From assembly GCF_010093045.1 (NCBI RefSeq), contig NZ_CP048115.1, forward strand, positions 4,216,001 through 4,280,000: a stretch of DNA of 64,000 bases, read 5' to 3'. Below are positions 22,963 through 31,116 of the stretch, in pieces (position 1 is the first letter of the stretch; the number at the start of each line of letters is the position of its first letter). The translations under genes were made by a program, and so were the position numbers. The notes beneath the pieces were generated by a model. The model was not told the origin of the DNA and ran no database searches. It saw only the letters and a list, made by a program, of their open reading frames with translations. Source of the stretch: Mucilaginibacter sp. 14171R-50. GTDB lineage: Bacteria > Bacteroidota > Bacteroidia > Sphingobacteriales > Sphingobacteriaceae.

Positions 22963-24291
22963 TCAGGCAATGGGCAAAGTTATAATAAACTCCGACCCTT
23001 CGCCTTCTTTGCTATTAATGTTGATATGGCCTTTATGCGCCTTTACAATAATATCATAGCTCAAAGAAAGGCCAAGCCCTGTACCCTCGCCTGCCGGTTT
23101 GGTGGTAAAGAATGGCTGCATGATTTTATCTTTAATGGCATCGGGTATACCGCTGCCATTATCTTTTATCATGATCTCGGCCTCCTGTCCTTTAGGGGTT
23201 ACTATGGTACGGGTTGAAACCTCTACGCGTGGTTTAAAATCGCCGCCAATGATCTTTTGTTTTTGATGCACGGCGTAAAACGCGTTGGTGAACATGTTCA
23301 GCAGCACACGGCCCACATCCTGCGATACCATATTGATGGATGGCAGGTTGGGGTCCAGATTTGATACCAGCTCTGCATTAAACGATTTATCTTTGGCACG
23401 CAAGCCATGATATGCCAGGCGAAAATATTCGTCGGCTATGGTGTTCAGGTTGGTTGGCTCTTTCACGTTGCTGCTGGCGCGGCTGTGCTGCAACATGCCT
23501 TTAACAATACCGTCGGCACGCTTGCCGTGATGACGGATCTTTTCGAGGTTTTGCTTAATATCAGCCGCGATGGCATTGGCCTCTTCTATATCGCCTTTTG
23601 CCATTTCTTCTTCCATCTCGTCGATAAGTTCCATACTTACTTCCGAGAAGTTGTTTACAAAGTTCAACGGGTTCTGTATCTCGTGTGCTATACCGGCGGT
23701 AAGCTCTCCTAACGATGCCAGCTTCTCCTGTTGTATCAGCTGGGCCTGCGTAGCCTGTAATTCTTTAACGGTTTCCTGCAGTTCGTTACGCTGTTGGGTT
23801 ATTTCTGCGGTGCGTGCGGCTACCAGTATCTCCAGCTCATCTTTACGTTCGCTTATGCGCTTGAGCTCGCTTTGTTGCTTTTTGGACGTTGCGACACGCA
23901 GAAATATCCATCCGAAAGCGACCAATTGAGCGGTTTGCCAATAGTTATCGTAGTTGTGAGAAAACTCAAAATTTTGGGTTGCCAGTTCAACGGCATTGGC
24001 TACAACAGCTACTACTATTAAAGGGTAGTGTGCATTTATTAAAACCCTGAAACGCTCAAAATCCGGTTCGCGTTTCAGAAATTGCACTACCCCTAACAAT
24101 ACAAGGGCAATCACAATTCCGTTAACTTCATCGCTTGGTATAAAATCGTCAAGCAAAAAGAACAAGCCTACAGTGCCTAAAGCTACACCATATAAAGCCA
24201 TGTTCCATTTTGAAGCGGCTGGGGTTAACTTTATTGACTTGCGCAGGCGCATTGCAAGCAAGAAGAGCGCGAGATAGGTAAAAAAATGCAT
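22963..24291 (-). CDS. Membrane histidine kinase
   Basis: 442 residues. The N-terminal 135 residues hold about four hydrophobic segments (FFTYLALFLLAMRL, ALYGVALGTVGLFFLL, GIVIALVLLGVV, LIVVAVVANAV) and no large external domain. A coiled coil (about 140-195, ELEILVAARTAEITQQRNEL) leads to the dimerisation helix with GIAHEIQNPLNFV, where His is the phosphorylation site. The ATP-binding domain has the N box (LLNMFTNAFYAV), G1 (IKDNGSGIPD) and G2 (GEGTGLGLSLSYDI). It heads the set kinase / receiver / receiver-cyclase and probably phosphorylates both. Confidence 0.93.
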   Translation of the reverse strand: MHFFTYLALFLLAMRLRKSIKLTPAASKWNMALYGVALGTVGLFFLLDDFIPSDEVNGIVIALVLLGVVQFLKREPDFERFRVLINAHYPLIVVAVVANAVELATQNFEFSHNYDNYWQTAQLVAFGWIFLRVATSKKQQSELKRISERKDELEILVAARTAEITQQRNELQETVKELQATQAQLIQQEKLASLGELTAGIAHEIQNPLNFVNNFSEVSMELIDEMEEEMAKGDIEEANAIAADIKQNLEKIRHHGKRADGIVKGMLQHSRASSNVKEPTNLNTIADEYFRLAYHGLRAKDKSFNAELVSNLDPNLPSINMVSQDVGRVLLNMFTNAFYAVHQKQKIIGGDFKPRVEVSTRTIVTPKGQEAEIMIKDNGSGIPDAIKDKIMQPFFTTKPAGEGTGLGLSLSYDIIVKAHKGHININSKEGEGSEFIITLPIA

Positions 24292-24357
24292 ACCCTGATA
24301 AAAGTTTTAAGTTTAAACTAAGGTAATAATTATACTTAATAAGTAGTTGTAAACGTC

Positions 24358-24804
24358 TTAAAACTTAATAAAATGCGCTATTATCTGCAATACAATATTA
24401 CCATACACACCTGCCACCACATCGTCCATCATTACGCCGGTACCGCCGGGCAGGGCTTCCATTTTGCGGATGCCGAGCGGCTTTACAATATCAAAAAAGC
24501 GGAACAGTACCAGCCCTATCAGCAGATAATATAAATGAGGCGGTATAAAAAGCATGGTAACCAGCATGCCGGCAACTTCGTCTATCACTACACGGTAGCT
24601 GTCTTTTCCCCAAAAAGGCTCAACCTTATCACCCACATAAATGCCTAACAAGGTTATTATTGCGGTTATTGCCACCAGGTACCAGGGGCTTTGCAAACCC
24701 GGCTGCTGCCATAAAAGCCAAATAAACGGACAGGTAACAATAGCGGCCAGCGTGCCGCCCCCCTTTACATACCCTATCCCGAAAATTGATGCGATAAGTT
24801 TCAA
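24358..24804 (-). CDS. pgpA: Phosphatidylglycerophosphatase A
   Basis: 148 residues, the full length of PgpA, an inner-membrane enzyme that dephosphorylates phosphatidylglycerophosphate to phosphatidylglycerol. Family motifs are SIFGIGYVKGGGTLAA at the start, VIDEVAGMLV with metal-binding acidic residues, RFFDIVKPLGIRK and MMDDVVAGVYGN at the end. Four hydrophobic segments are visible. It is downstream of terC on the same strand with an 82-bp gap that contains a perfect 18-bp palindrome, so it may or may not be in the Ter operon. Confidence 0.92.
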   Translation of the reverse strand: MKLIASIFGIGYVKGGGTLAAIVTCPFIWLLWQQPGLQSPWYLVAITAIITLLGIYVGDKVEPFWGKDSYRVVIDEVAGMLVTMLFIPPHLYYLLIGLVLFRFFDIVKPLGIRKMEALPGGTGVMMDDVVAGVYGNIVLQIIAHFIKF

Positions 24805-24829
24805 TTAATTATTGATTTAGTGAATATTG

Positions 24830-24847
24830 TCCCGATAGCTATCGGGA
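24830..24847. repeat. Perfect 18-bp palindrome
   Basis: TCCCGATAGCTATCGGGA, perfectly self-complementary, between terC and pgpA. Related sequences occur at 22917-22945 and about 18818-18833. On either strand it would form a 9-bp self-complementary arm with no loop, so it is more likely a protein site or a repeat-family core than a terminator (no T run follows). Confidence 0.7.
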
Positions 24848-24886
24848 TAGTGATCTTCATCTGCATATCTGAAATCTGCACATTTA

Positions 24887-25708
24887 TTAGCTTTTATCCA
24901 GTACGCCTTCGGCATCTTCTGCAACCTCGGGTTTGATGATATTCTTTTTAGGGAAGTTAAAAAAGATAGAGGTAAGTACCGGGATAATAAATACCGCAAC
25001 GGTAAATACCGATACGGCAATATCCGCGGTTTCGCCTTCCATAAAATTGGAAAAGCCAGCTTCCGGGAAGAAATGCACGTATAAGGATGCCGTCAGCTTA
25101 ACACCCAACACCCCTATCACCAAAAAGGCAACGGTTTCTAAAAAGGTGAATTTCTCCATCAGCTTAACAAACGCCTGCGCTACGAAACGCATAGCTAATA
25201 TACCGATAAAAACACCGGTGTAGATCAGGAACACATGATCGGTAAAGGCCACGGCAGCAAATACGTTATCTATGGAAAAGGCAAGGTCCATCAGCTCTAC
25301 CAAAGCTACGGTTGCCCAAAAAGTGCCTATTAAACCGACGGTTGATTTGTATAACCAATTTTTGCTTTTATCAACGCTTTCTTCTCCGCCGTCATCGTTT
25401 TTAGCCGCTAATTTCTTTTTAAAATAATCGAAAGCCAGGTACAGCAGGTACAAACCGCCCAATGGTTTCAGCCACCATATTTTTACCAGCCACGCCGCCA
25501 AAAACAAGCATACGCCACGCAAAACATACGCGCCTATTATGCCATAACGCAACGCGCGGCTGCGCTGATGCTTTGGCAGATCGAGCACCATGGTGGCCAG
25601 TACAGCCGCATTATCAACCGATAAAAGGCTTTCGATAACAATAAGGTTCAGCACAACCAACAGGCCGGCCTTTATATCCTCGCCAAGTAGTGTATGTAAT
25701 AGGTCCAT
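24887..25708 (-). CDS. terC: TerC family integral membrane protein
   Basis: 273 residues with seven to eight membrane helices. The TerC signature appears twice, VIESLLSVDNAAVLA near the start and LMDLAFSIDNVFAAVA in the middle, each placing Glu/Asp and Asn within a helix, thought to bind a metal ion. Also typical are PKHQRSRALRYGIIGAYVLRG and FVKLMEKFTFLETVA. TerC proteins are tied to tellurite resistance and to manganese efflux or metal loading of secreted enzymes. It is at the downstream part of the ter operon, 13 bp after the unknown gene at 25722-26684. Confidence 0.93.
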   Translation of the reverse strand: MDLLHTLLGEDIKAGLLVVLNLIVIESLLSVDNAAVLATMVLDLPKHQRSRALRYGIIGAYVLRGVCLFLAAWLVKIWWLKPLGGLYLLYLAFDYFKKKLAAKNDDGGEESVDKSKNWLYKSTVGLIGTFWATVALVELMDLAFSIDNVFAAVAFTDHVFLIYTGVFIGILAMRFVAQAFVKLMEKFTFLETVAFLVIGVLGVKLTASLYVHFFPEAGFSNFMEGETADIAVSVFTVAVFIIPVLTSIFFNFPKKNIIKPEVAEDAEGVLDKS

Positions 25709-25721
25709 TTGTAATCAGTGT

Positions 25722-26684
25722 TTAAATTATATCTGTATTTAACATGGTTTTTAAAATATTCGCCTGCACGTCAAACGTGTTCATATGGGCTAAAAAGTTC
25801 ACGTCGGCTATTTTCTTATAGTCCTCGGCCAGCAAGGTTATGATATTTTCGGGCAGATGGGTTTTTAATAAACCGGCCTTGCCGGTTAGCTGTACATTTT
25901 TATCGCGCAGCTCGCGCATCATGCGCTCGCGTTTGCTAACGGTGTTCTTCAGGTCAAGGTCGCCCAGTTTGGCTACATCGCAAAACAACAGCACATTGTT
26001 AAGCGGCGAAAACAGGAAGTATTTGTTTACATCCTTAAACCGGTAAATTTCCAGCACAATATCGTTGGCGCGCAGGCCGCAATAAAAATCAACCTTAAAA
26101 TCATACTTACAAAGGCTTCCCATCAGCTTGCGCTGAATGGTGGCATATTCGTTTGTATAAACATCAGCCGGGTTGTATTGCAGCAGCTCATAAACCAGTT
26201 TAGTAGAGATGCTAAAAAAGTAATCGCCCGAAAAATGCGAGCTAAACTTGTTGATATTGCCCACAAACGGGTACTCTGCCGAATTATCAGAAAGCACCTG
26301 GAACAGCTTACGTAACGACTGGCTCATTTTAAGCGCCTGCCGCTGCTTATCGTTCTGGTAGTTTTGCTCGGTGTAAACCGAATCGTCCATCTGGTCTATC
26401 AGCTGGTTGTTTAAGGCAACCTCATCAAGCAGCAGGTCGGCCTGGGCCTCGTTGTTCTTCTTGATCTTTTTAAGCAGATCGATAAGGGTTTGTGTAAACT
26501 GGAGATGAAACATCTCCAGTTGGTTAATATCAAGCTCGGGATTTGTTTGAAATAGCTGGTGCAGTACTTGGGTGCGCAGGTAAATCTTATAAATTACATC
26601 GTTATTAAAAAACACCGATAACAGCTGCAGTTTGCTGATAACCCGTGTTGATGCATTTAATATGTTTAACCTGTTTTCATCCAT
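25722..26684 (-). CDS. Uncharacterised Ter-operon protein
   Basis: 320 residues, soluble, not a family I can name. Two predicted long helices occupy the first 130 residues (STRVISKLQLLSVFF, IDLLKKIKKNNEAQADLLLDEV). The central part is alpha/beta (GDYFFSISTKLVYELL, YDFKVDFYCGLRANDIVLEIYR) and the last third is helical. It is flanked by telA (7-bp gap) and terC (13-bp gap), so it belongs to the operon and may act with TelA. The Leu/Asn/Gln-rich composition fits a protein-interaction role, but no catalytic motif is visible. Confidence 0.75.
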   Translation of the reverse strand: MDENRLNILNASTRVISKLQLLSVFFNNDVIYKIYLRTQVLHQLFQTNPELDINQLEMFHLQFTQTLIDLLKKIKKNNEAQADLLLDEVALNNQLIDQMDDSVYTEQNYQNDKQRQALKMSQSLRKLFQVLSDNSAEYPFVGNINKFSSHFSGDYFFSISTKLVYELLQYNPADVYTNEYATIQRKLMGSLCKYDFKVDFYCGLRANDIVLEIYRFKDVNKYFLFSPLNNVLLFCDVAKLGDLDLKNTVSKRERMMRELRDKNVQLTGKAGLLKTHLPENIITLLAEDYKKIADVNFLAHMNTFDVQANILKTMLNTDII

Positions 26685-26691
26685 ATGCCGG

Positions 26692-27834
26692 TTAACGTGT
26701 ATTGGTTACATTCTTTTTGAGCTCGGTCTCTAAAGTTTGCAACTCCGTATTAAGCGTTTTCCTGTTTTGTGTACCCTCGTCGTGTATCCGCTTAACTTCG
26801 GTTAAGGTTTCAATTAACGATTGTGTGGTACGTTTTAAAGTGTCCAAAGATACCACAGTTTTTTCATTCTCGCGGGCTACATCAATACTGTTTTGCTTAA
26901 GCAGTTCGGCATTTTTTTGCAGTATGGTGTTGGTTGTGTCCGATATCTTCTTCTGCATCTCAACATTGGCCTTTTGCCTGTTCAATGCCACGGCTATGGT
27001 CAATTGATTTTTCCAAACCGGGATGGTGGTTGATACTATCGACTGTGCCTTTTCGGCAATGGTGGTGTTGTTGTTTTGCACTACGCGAATCTGCGCCAGC
27101 GATTGCAACATAATGAAGCGTACCACTTTAAGGTCGGCAAGGCGTTTATCCAGGCGGTTAACATAATCGCGCAGGTCGGCAATTTCATAATCCTGGTAGG
27201 CCGATGGATTGCCGTCCATAACGGCTAACTGCTCGTTAAGCTCTTTATATTTTAACTGACCCGCTATGATCAGTTCTTCCATCTGGTGGATAAAGTCCAC
27301 ATTGCTGTCGAACATGGTTTGCAGCGATGCATTATCCTTGATGGAGTTTACGCGGCCGGCCTTTATTTTATTTACTATCTTATCTACATTGCTCACCACC
27401 AGGTCGTATTTGGCAAACATTTTTTTAGTATCCATAACCAGGCTGCGGATAATCGGGATACGCGATAACACCCTCATAAAGGCGTTTTGCTCCAGCTCAT
27501 CTACATCAATGTAGTTCAACTCGTGCAGCAGGTCGGTTATCAGCGTACCCACCTCGCCCGCATCAAACGTACGTACGGATGACAGGAAAGTATTGCTGTA
27601 ACGTTCCATCCCCTGTTGCAGGTCGGCACCATAGTTTAGTATGGAGTTTACATCGGCCGGGTTCAGGTCTTTAGCTTTTTCGCTGTATTTCTGTACCTCG
27701 GCAGGGGTAATGTTGGTTAAATCAACATTGCCTTCTTTATCAAGTTTAACCGGGGCGTTAGCGTTTGGCGCCGTAGCAGGTGGCGGCGTAAAATCAGGCA
27801 GGCCCGCACCCTCGTTGGTTAGGTTGGTTTCCAT
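26692..27834 (-). CDS. telA: Toxic anion resistance protein (TelA/KlaA family)
   Basis: 380 residues of the TelA (PF05816) family, cytoplasmic and mostly helical. After a Pro-rich N-terminus the sequence enters the family core: LTNITPAEVQKYSEKAKDLN, VNSILNYGADLQQGMERYS, DELEQNAFMRVLSRIPIIRS, then a long coiled region (MEELIIAGQLKYKELNEQLA, LRDYVNRLDKRLADLKVVRFI, IPVWKNQLTIAVALNRQKAN) and a C-terminal coiled coil. TelA proteins occur with TerD proteins and are linked to tellurite and other stress. Upstream (27859-27939) is a GC-rich inverted repeat between telA and the TerD gene. Confidence 0.92.
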   Translation of the reverse strand: METNLTNEGAGLPDFTPPPATAPNANAPVKLDKEGNVDLTNITPAEVQKYSEKAKDLNPADVNSILNYGADLQQGMERYSNTFLSSVRTFDAGEVGTLITDLLHELNYIDVDELEQNAFMRVLSRIPIIRSLVMDTKKMFAKYDLVVSNVDKIVNKIKAGRVNSIKDNASLQTMFDSNVDFIHQMEELIIAGQLKYKELNEQLAVMDGNPSAYQDYEIADLRDYVNRLDKRLADLKVVRFIMLQSLAQIRVVQNNNTTIAEKAQSIVSTTIPVWKNQLTIAVALNRQKANVEMQKKISDTTNTILQKNAELLKQNSIDVARENEKTVVSLDTLKRTTQSLIETLTEVKRIHDEGTQNRKTLNTELQTLETELKKNVTNTR

Positions 27835-27858
27835 TGTTTTTAGTTTTTTTTATGTGAG

Positions 27859-27939
27859 GCCTCACCCTGCCCTCTCCAAAGGAGAGGGTTCTAAAAATTC
27901 TTAAAGCCCCTCTCCTCTGGAGAGGGGTTGGGGTGAGGC
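27859..27939. repeat. Inverted repeat between terD and telA
   Basis: GCCTCACCCTGCCCTCTCC on the left and GGAGAGGGGTTGGGGTGAGGC on the right form a long imperfect stem enclosing GAGAGGG/CCCCTCTC hairpins. A related half (CCTCACCCTGCCCTTTT) is visible at about 30887-30903. It sits within the Ter operon between a terD-like gene and telA, and may lower expression of downstream genes. Confidence 0.7.
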
Positions 27940-27945
27940 TTTAAG

Positions 27946-28560
27946 TTATAAATAATTCCTCATCACCGTGTTAACGGTTTCTTCCAGCTTGCGGTCTTTG
28001 GTGGGTTCGCCAATGGCGTTAAATTTCCATTCGTCGTTTTTTACGTAAAATATTCCCATCACCATTGATACATGGCCCCTGAAATTCGATCCGTTAGCAA
28101 TATCATAGGTGGCAAATATCTCGTTCACCCGCTTTGGCGTGCCTTCGTAAATACGGATAGACGCAAAAGGGATAGTACCAAAATCCTGTCCCCTGAAACT
28201 GTTCAGCACAAAAGCTACATGTTTTACCGCAGGGTTAAGTGCCGAAAAATCAAGCGTGATCACCTCGTTATCCAGGCCGTCGTCGCCGCCCATATCGCCG
28301 GTAAGGTCATCGCCGCTGTGGCGTACTGCCTGGTCTTTTGATTTTAAATTACCAAAATAAACCACATCTATCAGTTTCTTGTTCTCGTCGAACAAAGCGC
28401 AGCTGGCATCAAGGTCAACCGCTTCTTTTGAGCCTCCGAAACCAAACAGACCTTTCTTTTCTATAGCGCCCCAGTTTATACCTACGCAAACGTTTTGCAG
28501 CTTGCTGCCGTTACTTTTTTCGAGGCTTATGCGTTGCCCCTTTTGAAGATTTATTGCCAT
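27946..28560 (-). CDS. TerD family protein (first of pair by position, 204 aa)
   Basis: 204 residues of the TerD/calcium-binding stress protein family. Recognised by MAINLQKGQRISLEK, the VCVGINWG strand, the VDLDASCALFDENKKLID loop whose acidic residues bind Ca2+, DQAVRHSGDDLTGDMGGDDGLDNEVITLDF, and the C-terminal WKFNAIGEP. In TerD, two aspartates in DLDAS and the GDD/D loop ligate calcium; they are intact here. It is the second TerD gene in transcription order, after 28658-29212, from which it is separated by 97 bp with a hairpin. Confidence 0.94.
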   Translation of the reverse strand: MAINLQKGQRISLEKSNGSKLQNVCVGINWGAIEKKGLFGFGGSKEAVDLDASCALFDENKKLIDVVYFGNLKSKDQAVRHSGDDLTGDMGGDDGLDNEVITLDFSALNPAVKHVAFVLNSFRGQDFGTIPFASIRIYEGTPKRVNEIFATYDIANGSNFRGHVSMVMGIFYVKNDEWKFNAIGEPTKDRKLEETVNTVMRNYL

Positions 28561-28570
28561 TGCTTTTTAA

Positions 28571-28662
28571 TTTAGTTAAGAGCTGAAAGCAGAAAGTCTA
28601 AAGCTAAAAGCCCTTTGTGTTCTTTCCGTTTTTAGCTTTCTGCTTTAGCCTTTCAGCTTAAT
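28571..28662. repeat. Hairpin between the two TerD genes
   Basis: AGCTGAAAGCAGAAAGTC and, after a short A-rich spacer, TTTTTAGCTTTCTGCTTTAG with CCTTTCAGCT can pair as an imperfect stem. The composition (AAGTC / AGCTTTC / CTGCTTT) is like the 77-bp repeats at 20.4 kb. It may be a processing or attenuation site; no T run of terminator type follows on the minus strand. Confidence 0.5.
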
Positions 28663-29212
28663 TGTATTTATTTAAATAATCCTGCAGGCCGCCTTTCATG
28701 CCCACGCCCACCGCTTCAAATTTCCATTTGTTATCGCGTTTGTAAATGCGGCCAAACTCAACGGCTGTTTCTATCGAGAAATCCTCTTCCAGTTCGTATT
28801 TCAGTATATCGGTATTGGTAGCGGCATCAAATATGCGAACAAACGAATTGCGTACCTGGCCAAAGTTCTGGCGGCGGCTTTCGGCTTCGTGTATGGTTAC
28901 TACCACGCATATTTCGGTTACGCGCGGGTCAATTCTGGTCAGGTCTATCTTGATCTGCTCATCATCGCCGTCGCCAGCGCCGGTAAGGTTATCGCCGGTA
29001 TGCTCAACAGCGCCATCAGGCGATTTCAAATTGTTATAAAACACAAAATGCTCGTCGCTCAATATCTTTTTATTATCGCCCATCACAAAAACCGATGCGT
29101 CCAGGTCAAAGCTCGCCCCGGTTGATGATGTGTTGGTATCCCAGCCTAAACCTATTGTAAATTTAGGAGCGTCGATAGCTTCGCGCTGCCCCTTTTGAAG
29201 ATTAATTGCCAT
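28658..29212 (-). CDS. TerD family protein (184 aa)
   Basis: 184 residues of the same family as its neighbour. Motifs are MAINLQKGQREAIDAPKF, TIGLGWDTN, SFDLDASVFVMGD with the Ca2+-binding DLDAS, VEHTGDNLTGAGDGDDEQIKIDL and FGRIYKRDNKWKFEAVGVG near the C-terminus. It resembles TerE/TerZ-type proteins. The start overlaps the end of the phosphoribosyltransferase gene by 11 bases. Paralogy with the 27946-28560 gene is plain but the two share only the core. Confidence 0.93.
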   Translation of the reverse strand: MAINLQKGQREAIDAPKFTIGLGWDTNTSSTGASFDLDASVFVMGDNKKILSDEHFVFYNNLKSPDGAVEHTGDNLTGAGDGDDEQIKIDLTRIDPRVTEICVVVTIHEAESRRQNFGQVRNSFVRIFDAATNTDILKYELEEDFSIETAVEFGRIYKRDNKWKFEAVGVGMKGGLQDYLNKYN

Positions 29213-30050
29213 ATTGTATTAGTTTATAATTATCTAAAAGTAAAAGTTTTTTAATAAAGTTAAGGTTCTGCGCATACGCTTCAATGGTATGGTAACCGTT
29301 GCCTAATGCCATATTGTAAAGCTGCTCTGTAAACTGCACCGACTGGTTTTGAATAAACACGCAAAAGCTATCAAAACTATAGTTCAAAATATATTTAACT
29401 ATACGGGTGTTGATCCGGAAATCGATGCTTTTAATAATCCCTTCCAGGTCAAAAATCGTTTTCACCTGGTGGTAGTTCAGGTAGTTCTCTACATTGGGGT
29501 GAATATCCGTATTAATCAGTTCAGCAAAGTACAGCATGTGGATATCATTATCCAAACCATACGCCTTAGCCATTTTCATGATCATGCGCTCGTGGCTGCC
29601 GGTAATGCGTATATCATCCAAAAATATCAGCGTTTTACCTTGTAAAAAAACTTTATCGATATGGAACTGATCGTTACCTATCAGGTTCATCCTTTGCTCG
29701 GCATTCAGTTCGCCATAGTCTTCTTTATAAGTAATGGTACGATGCACCTTGGTTTCCTGCACAACGGGCAGGCCCTGCCCGGCCAGCCAGTGGTTAAGGC
29801 TGTAAACAAACCAATCCTTCATGGCAAAAGTCGCCGTCGGGATAAACGAATAGGGGCTTGAAATCACCACTATCTGCTGTGATATAGGGTTATCGGCAAG
29901 GTAATCGTTAATAAACCCCTCGGCCAGTGCGGTACCAAAATCTTTGGATACTGCGCCGTCGCCAAATTTAAAGCGACTATAATCGTCGGCATTAAAGCCA
30001 AAAGTAGTGTCGTGGTGTATATGGTGCAAAGAGTATGTGTTAGTTGTCAT
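29202..30050 (-). CDS. Ter-system phosphoribosyltransferase-like protein
   Basis: 282 residues. A PRPP-binding loop of type I phosphoribosyltransferases is evident: LIFLDDIRITGSHE (about residues 140-154), preceded by strand-turn VVISSPYSFIPTATFAM and followed by helices. It is like the PRTase domains reported in Ter-type stress operons, which are thought to make a nucleoside-like or modified-nucleotide product. The N-terminus HHDTTFGFNADDYSRFKFG is also typical of these. The start overlaps the HAD gene stop by one base (TAATG), the end overlaps the TerD gene by 11. The acceptor base is unknown. Confidence 0.83.
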   Translation of the reverse strand: MTTNTYSLHHIHHDTTFGFNADDYSRFKFGDGAVSKDFGTALAEGFINDYLADNPISQQIVVISSPYSFIPTATFAMKDWFVYSLNHWLAGQGLPVVQETKVHRTITYKEDYGELNAEQRMNLIGNDQFHIDKVFLQGKTLIFLDDIRITGSHERMIMKMAKAYGLDNDIHMLYFAELINTDIHPNVENYLNYHQVKTIFDLEGIIKSIDFRINTRIVKYILNYSFDSFCVFIQNQSVQFTEQLYNMALGNGYHTIEAYAQNLNFIKKLLLLDNYKLIQYGN

Positions 30051-30748
30051 TAACTTACAAGGCTTAATATAGTGGCACTGTTTACATTAACAAGCATTGA
30101 GCTTATTCCAATTTCCTGAGCAGGTTTTACATCATTTTTAGCATTATCGCCTATATGAATGATATTGGTTAAGGGGATATTTTTGCCGGCATTACATATA
30201 TCAATATTGTTTAGCATCAGCTTAAAAAAATCGTGATTTGGTTTTGACATGCCAGCCTCGTCAGAGTAAAGCTGAAAATCGAAATAGTTATCAAGCCCGT
30301 AAAGTGCCAATACCTTTCGTAAAGTTTTCCCGGTGATGTATCCTGTATTGCTCAACAAACTAAAAGTTGCCCCGCTTTTTTGTTTTAGATGCTGCAGCGC
30401 TTCAATTGTTACATCTGAATAGGGCTGCGGCGGATAGGTAAACAGCAATTCCTCCATTTGCAGGTGCAGTTGTGCATAGTCGATATCATCAATATTTAAC
30501 CGATTGCCATTGATAAGGCTGATCACCATCAGGTACATTTCATCAGCGTCGATGTTCTTGCCGGTCTTTTCGTTCACGGCGTTGCACATCAGGTCAACCT
30601 GCCGAAAGATCAAGGCGATATCGTCAACGGACTTACCGGTATTATTAAAATTTTGATGAAAAAAATGCGCGCGTTGTATCTTAAACTGCGGGTTTGATTT
30701 GATAAGTGTTAACCAAAGGTCAAATGAATAGTGCTGATAGTAAGGCAT
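30050..30748 (-). CDS. HAD-family hydrolase of the Ter operon
   Basis: 232 residues. The nucleophile motif is SFDLWLTLI: the first Asp is present but the second position, usually an acid/base Asp (DxDxT), is Trp. The Thr/Ser of motif II lies in FSLLSNTGYI, the Lys in AGMSKPNHDFF and the acidic motif IV in IHIGDNAKNDVKP. It may therefore be a phosphatase with altered catalysis. The stop overlaps the PRTase start by one base, so coupled translation is likely. It is the first gene of the Ter set; a PRTase-HAD pair that forms and dephosphorylates a nucleotide has been proposed for related operons. Confidence 0.87.
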   Translation of the reverse strand: MPYYQHYSFDLWLTLIKSNPQFKIQRAHFFHQNFNNTGKSVDDIALIFRQVDLMCNAVNEKTGKNIDADEMYLMVISLINGNRLNIDDIDYAQLHLQMEELLFTYPPQPYSDVTIEALQHLKQKSGATFSLLSNTGYITGKTLRKVLALYGLDNYFDFQLYSDEAGMSKPNHDFFKLMLNNIDICNAGKNIPLTNIIHIGDNAKNDVKPAQEIGISSMLVNVNSATILSLVS

Positions 30749-31116
30749 TAGCAGGTATATACGGTTTAAAAGCCGGCAAGCCGGCCGTTAACTAATATAT
30801 GCCTTTTATGCTTATTAGTTTTAAAAAAGTAGTGAAATTTGTATTAGCTTATTGTATGAGGCCTCACCTCACTTACTTGTTTAACCTCACCCTGCCCTTT
30901 TTCATAAGGAAAATAATATAATAAACATAAGCATTGGGTTGTGCGATTCCCTCCCAACGGGAGGGTGCAGGGAGGGGTTTGGCGTAAGCAGGGCAAATAA
31001 ACCCCTCCCTGCCACTTCACATACCTACACACCCCTCCCCAGGGAGGGAATTAAGCAATAAACTACTTTTGTACCACTCGAGGACCATAATCTTCAGAAA
31101 AGGTGGCAGACGCCTT
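30749..31116. other. Intergenic region holding a repeat copy
   Basis: 368 bp between the Ter operon start and the amidase gene end. GCCGGCAAGCCGGC (about 30772-30785) is a small hairpin just upstream of the HAD gene. The triple-hairpin element copy 2 occupies 30942-31052. A stretch with CCTCACCCTGCCCTTTT near 30887-30903 resembles part of the repeat at 27859-27939. No gene is seen. Confidence 0.55.
30942..31052. repeat. GC-rich triple-hairpin repeat, copy 2 (inverted)
   Basis: TGCGATTCCCTCCCAACGGG, GCAGGGAGGGGTTT, AAACCCCTCCCTGCC and ACCCCTCCCCAGGGAGGGAA follow in the reverse order and orientation of copies 1 and 3. The central hairpin arms are preserved; the middle loop (GGCGTAAGCAGGGCAAAT) differs. 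Confidence 0.85.

Noticed and set aside
24817..25020. 67-codon ORF across the terC end
   Set aside because: It overlaps terC in another frame and reflects the palindrome region; no protein features.
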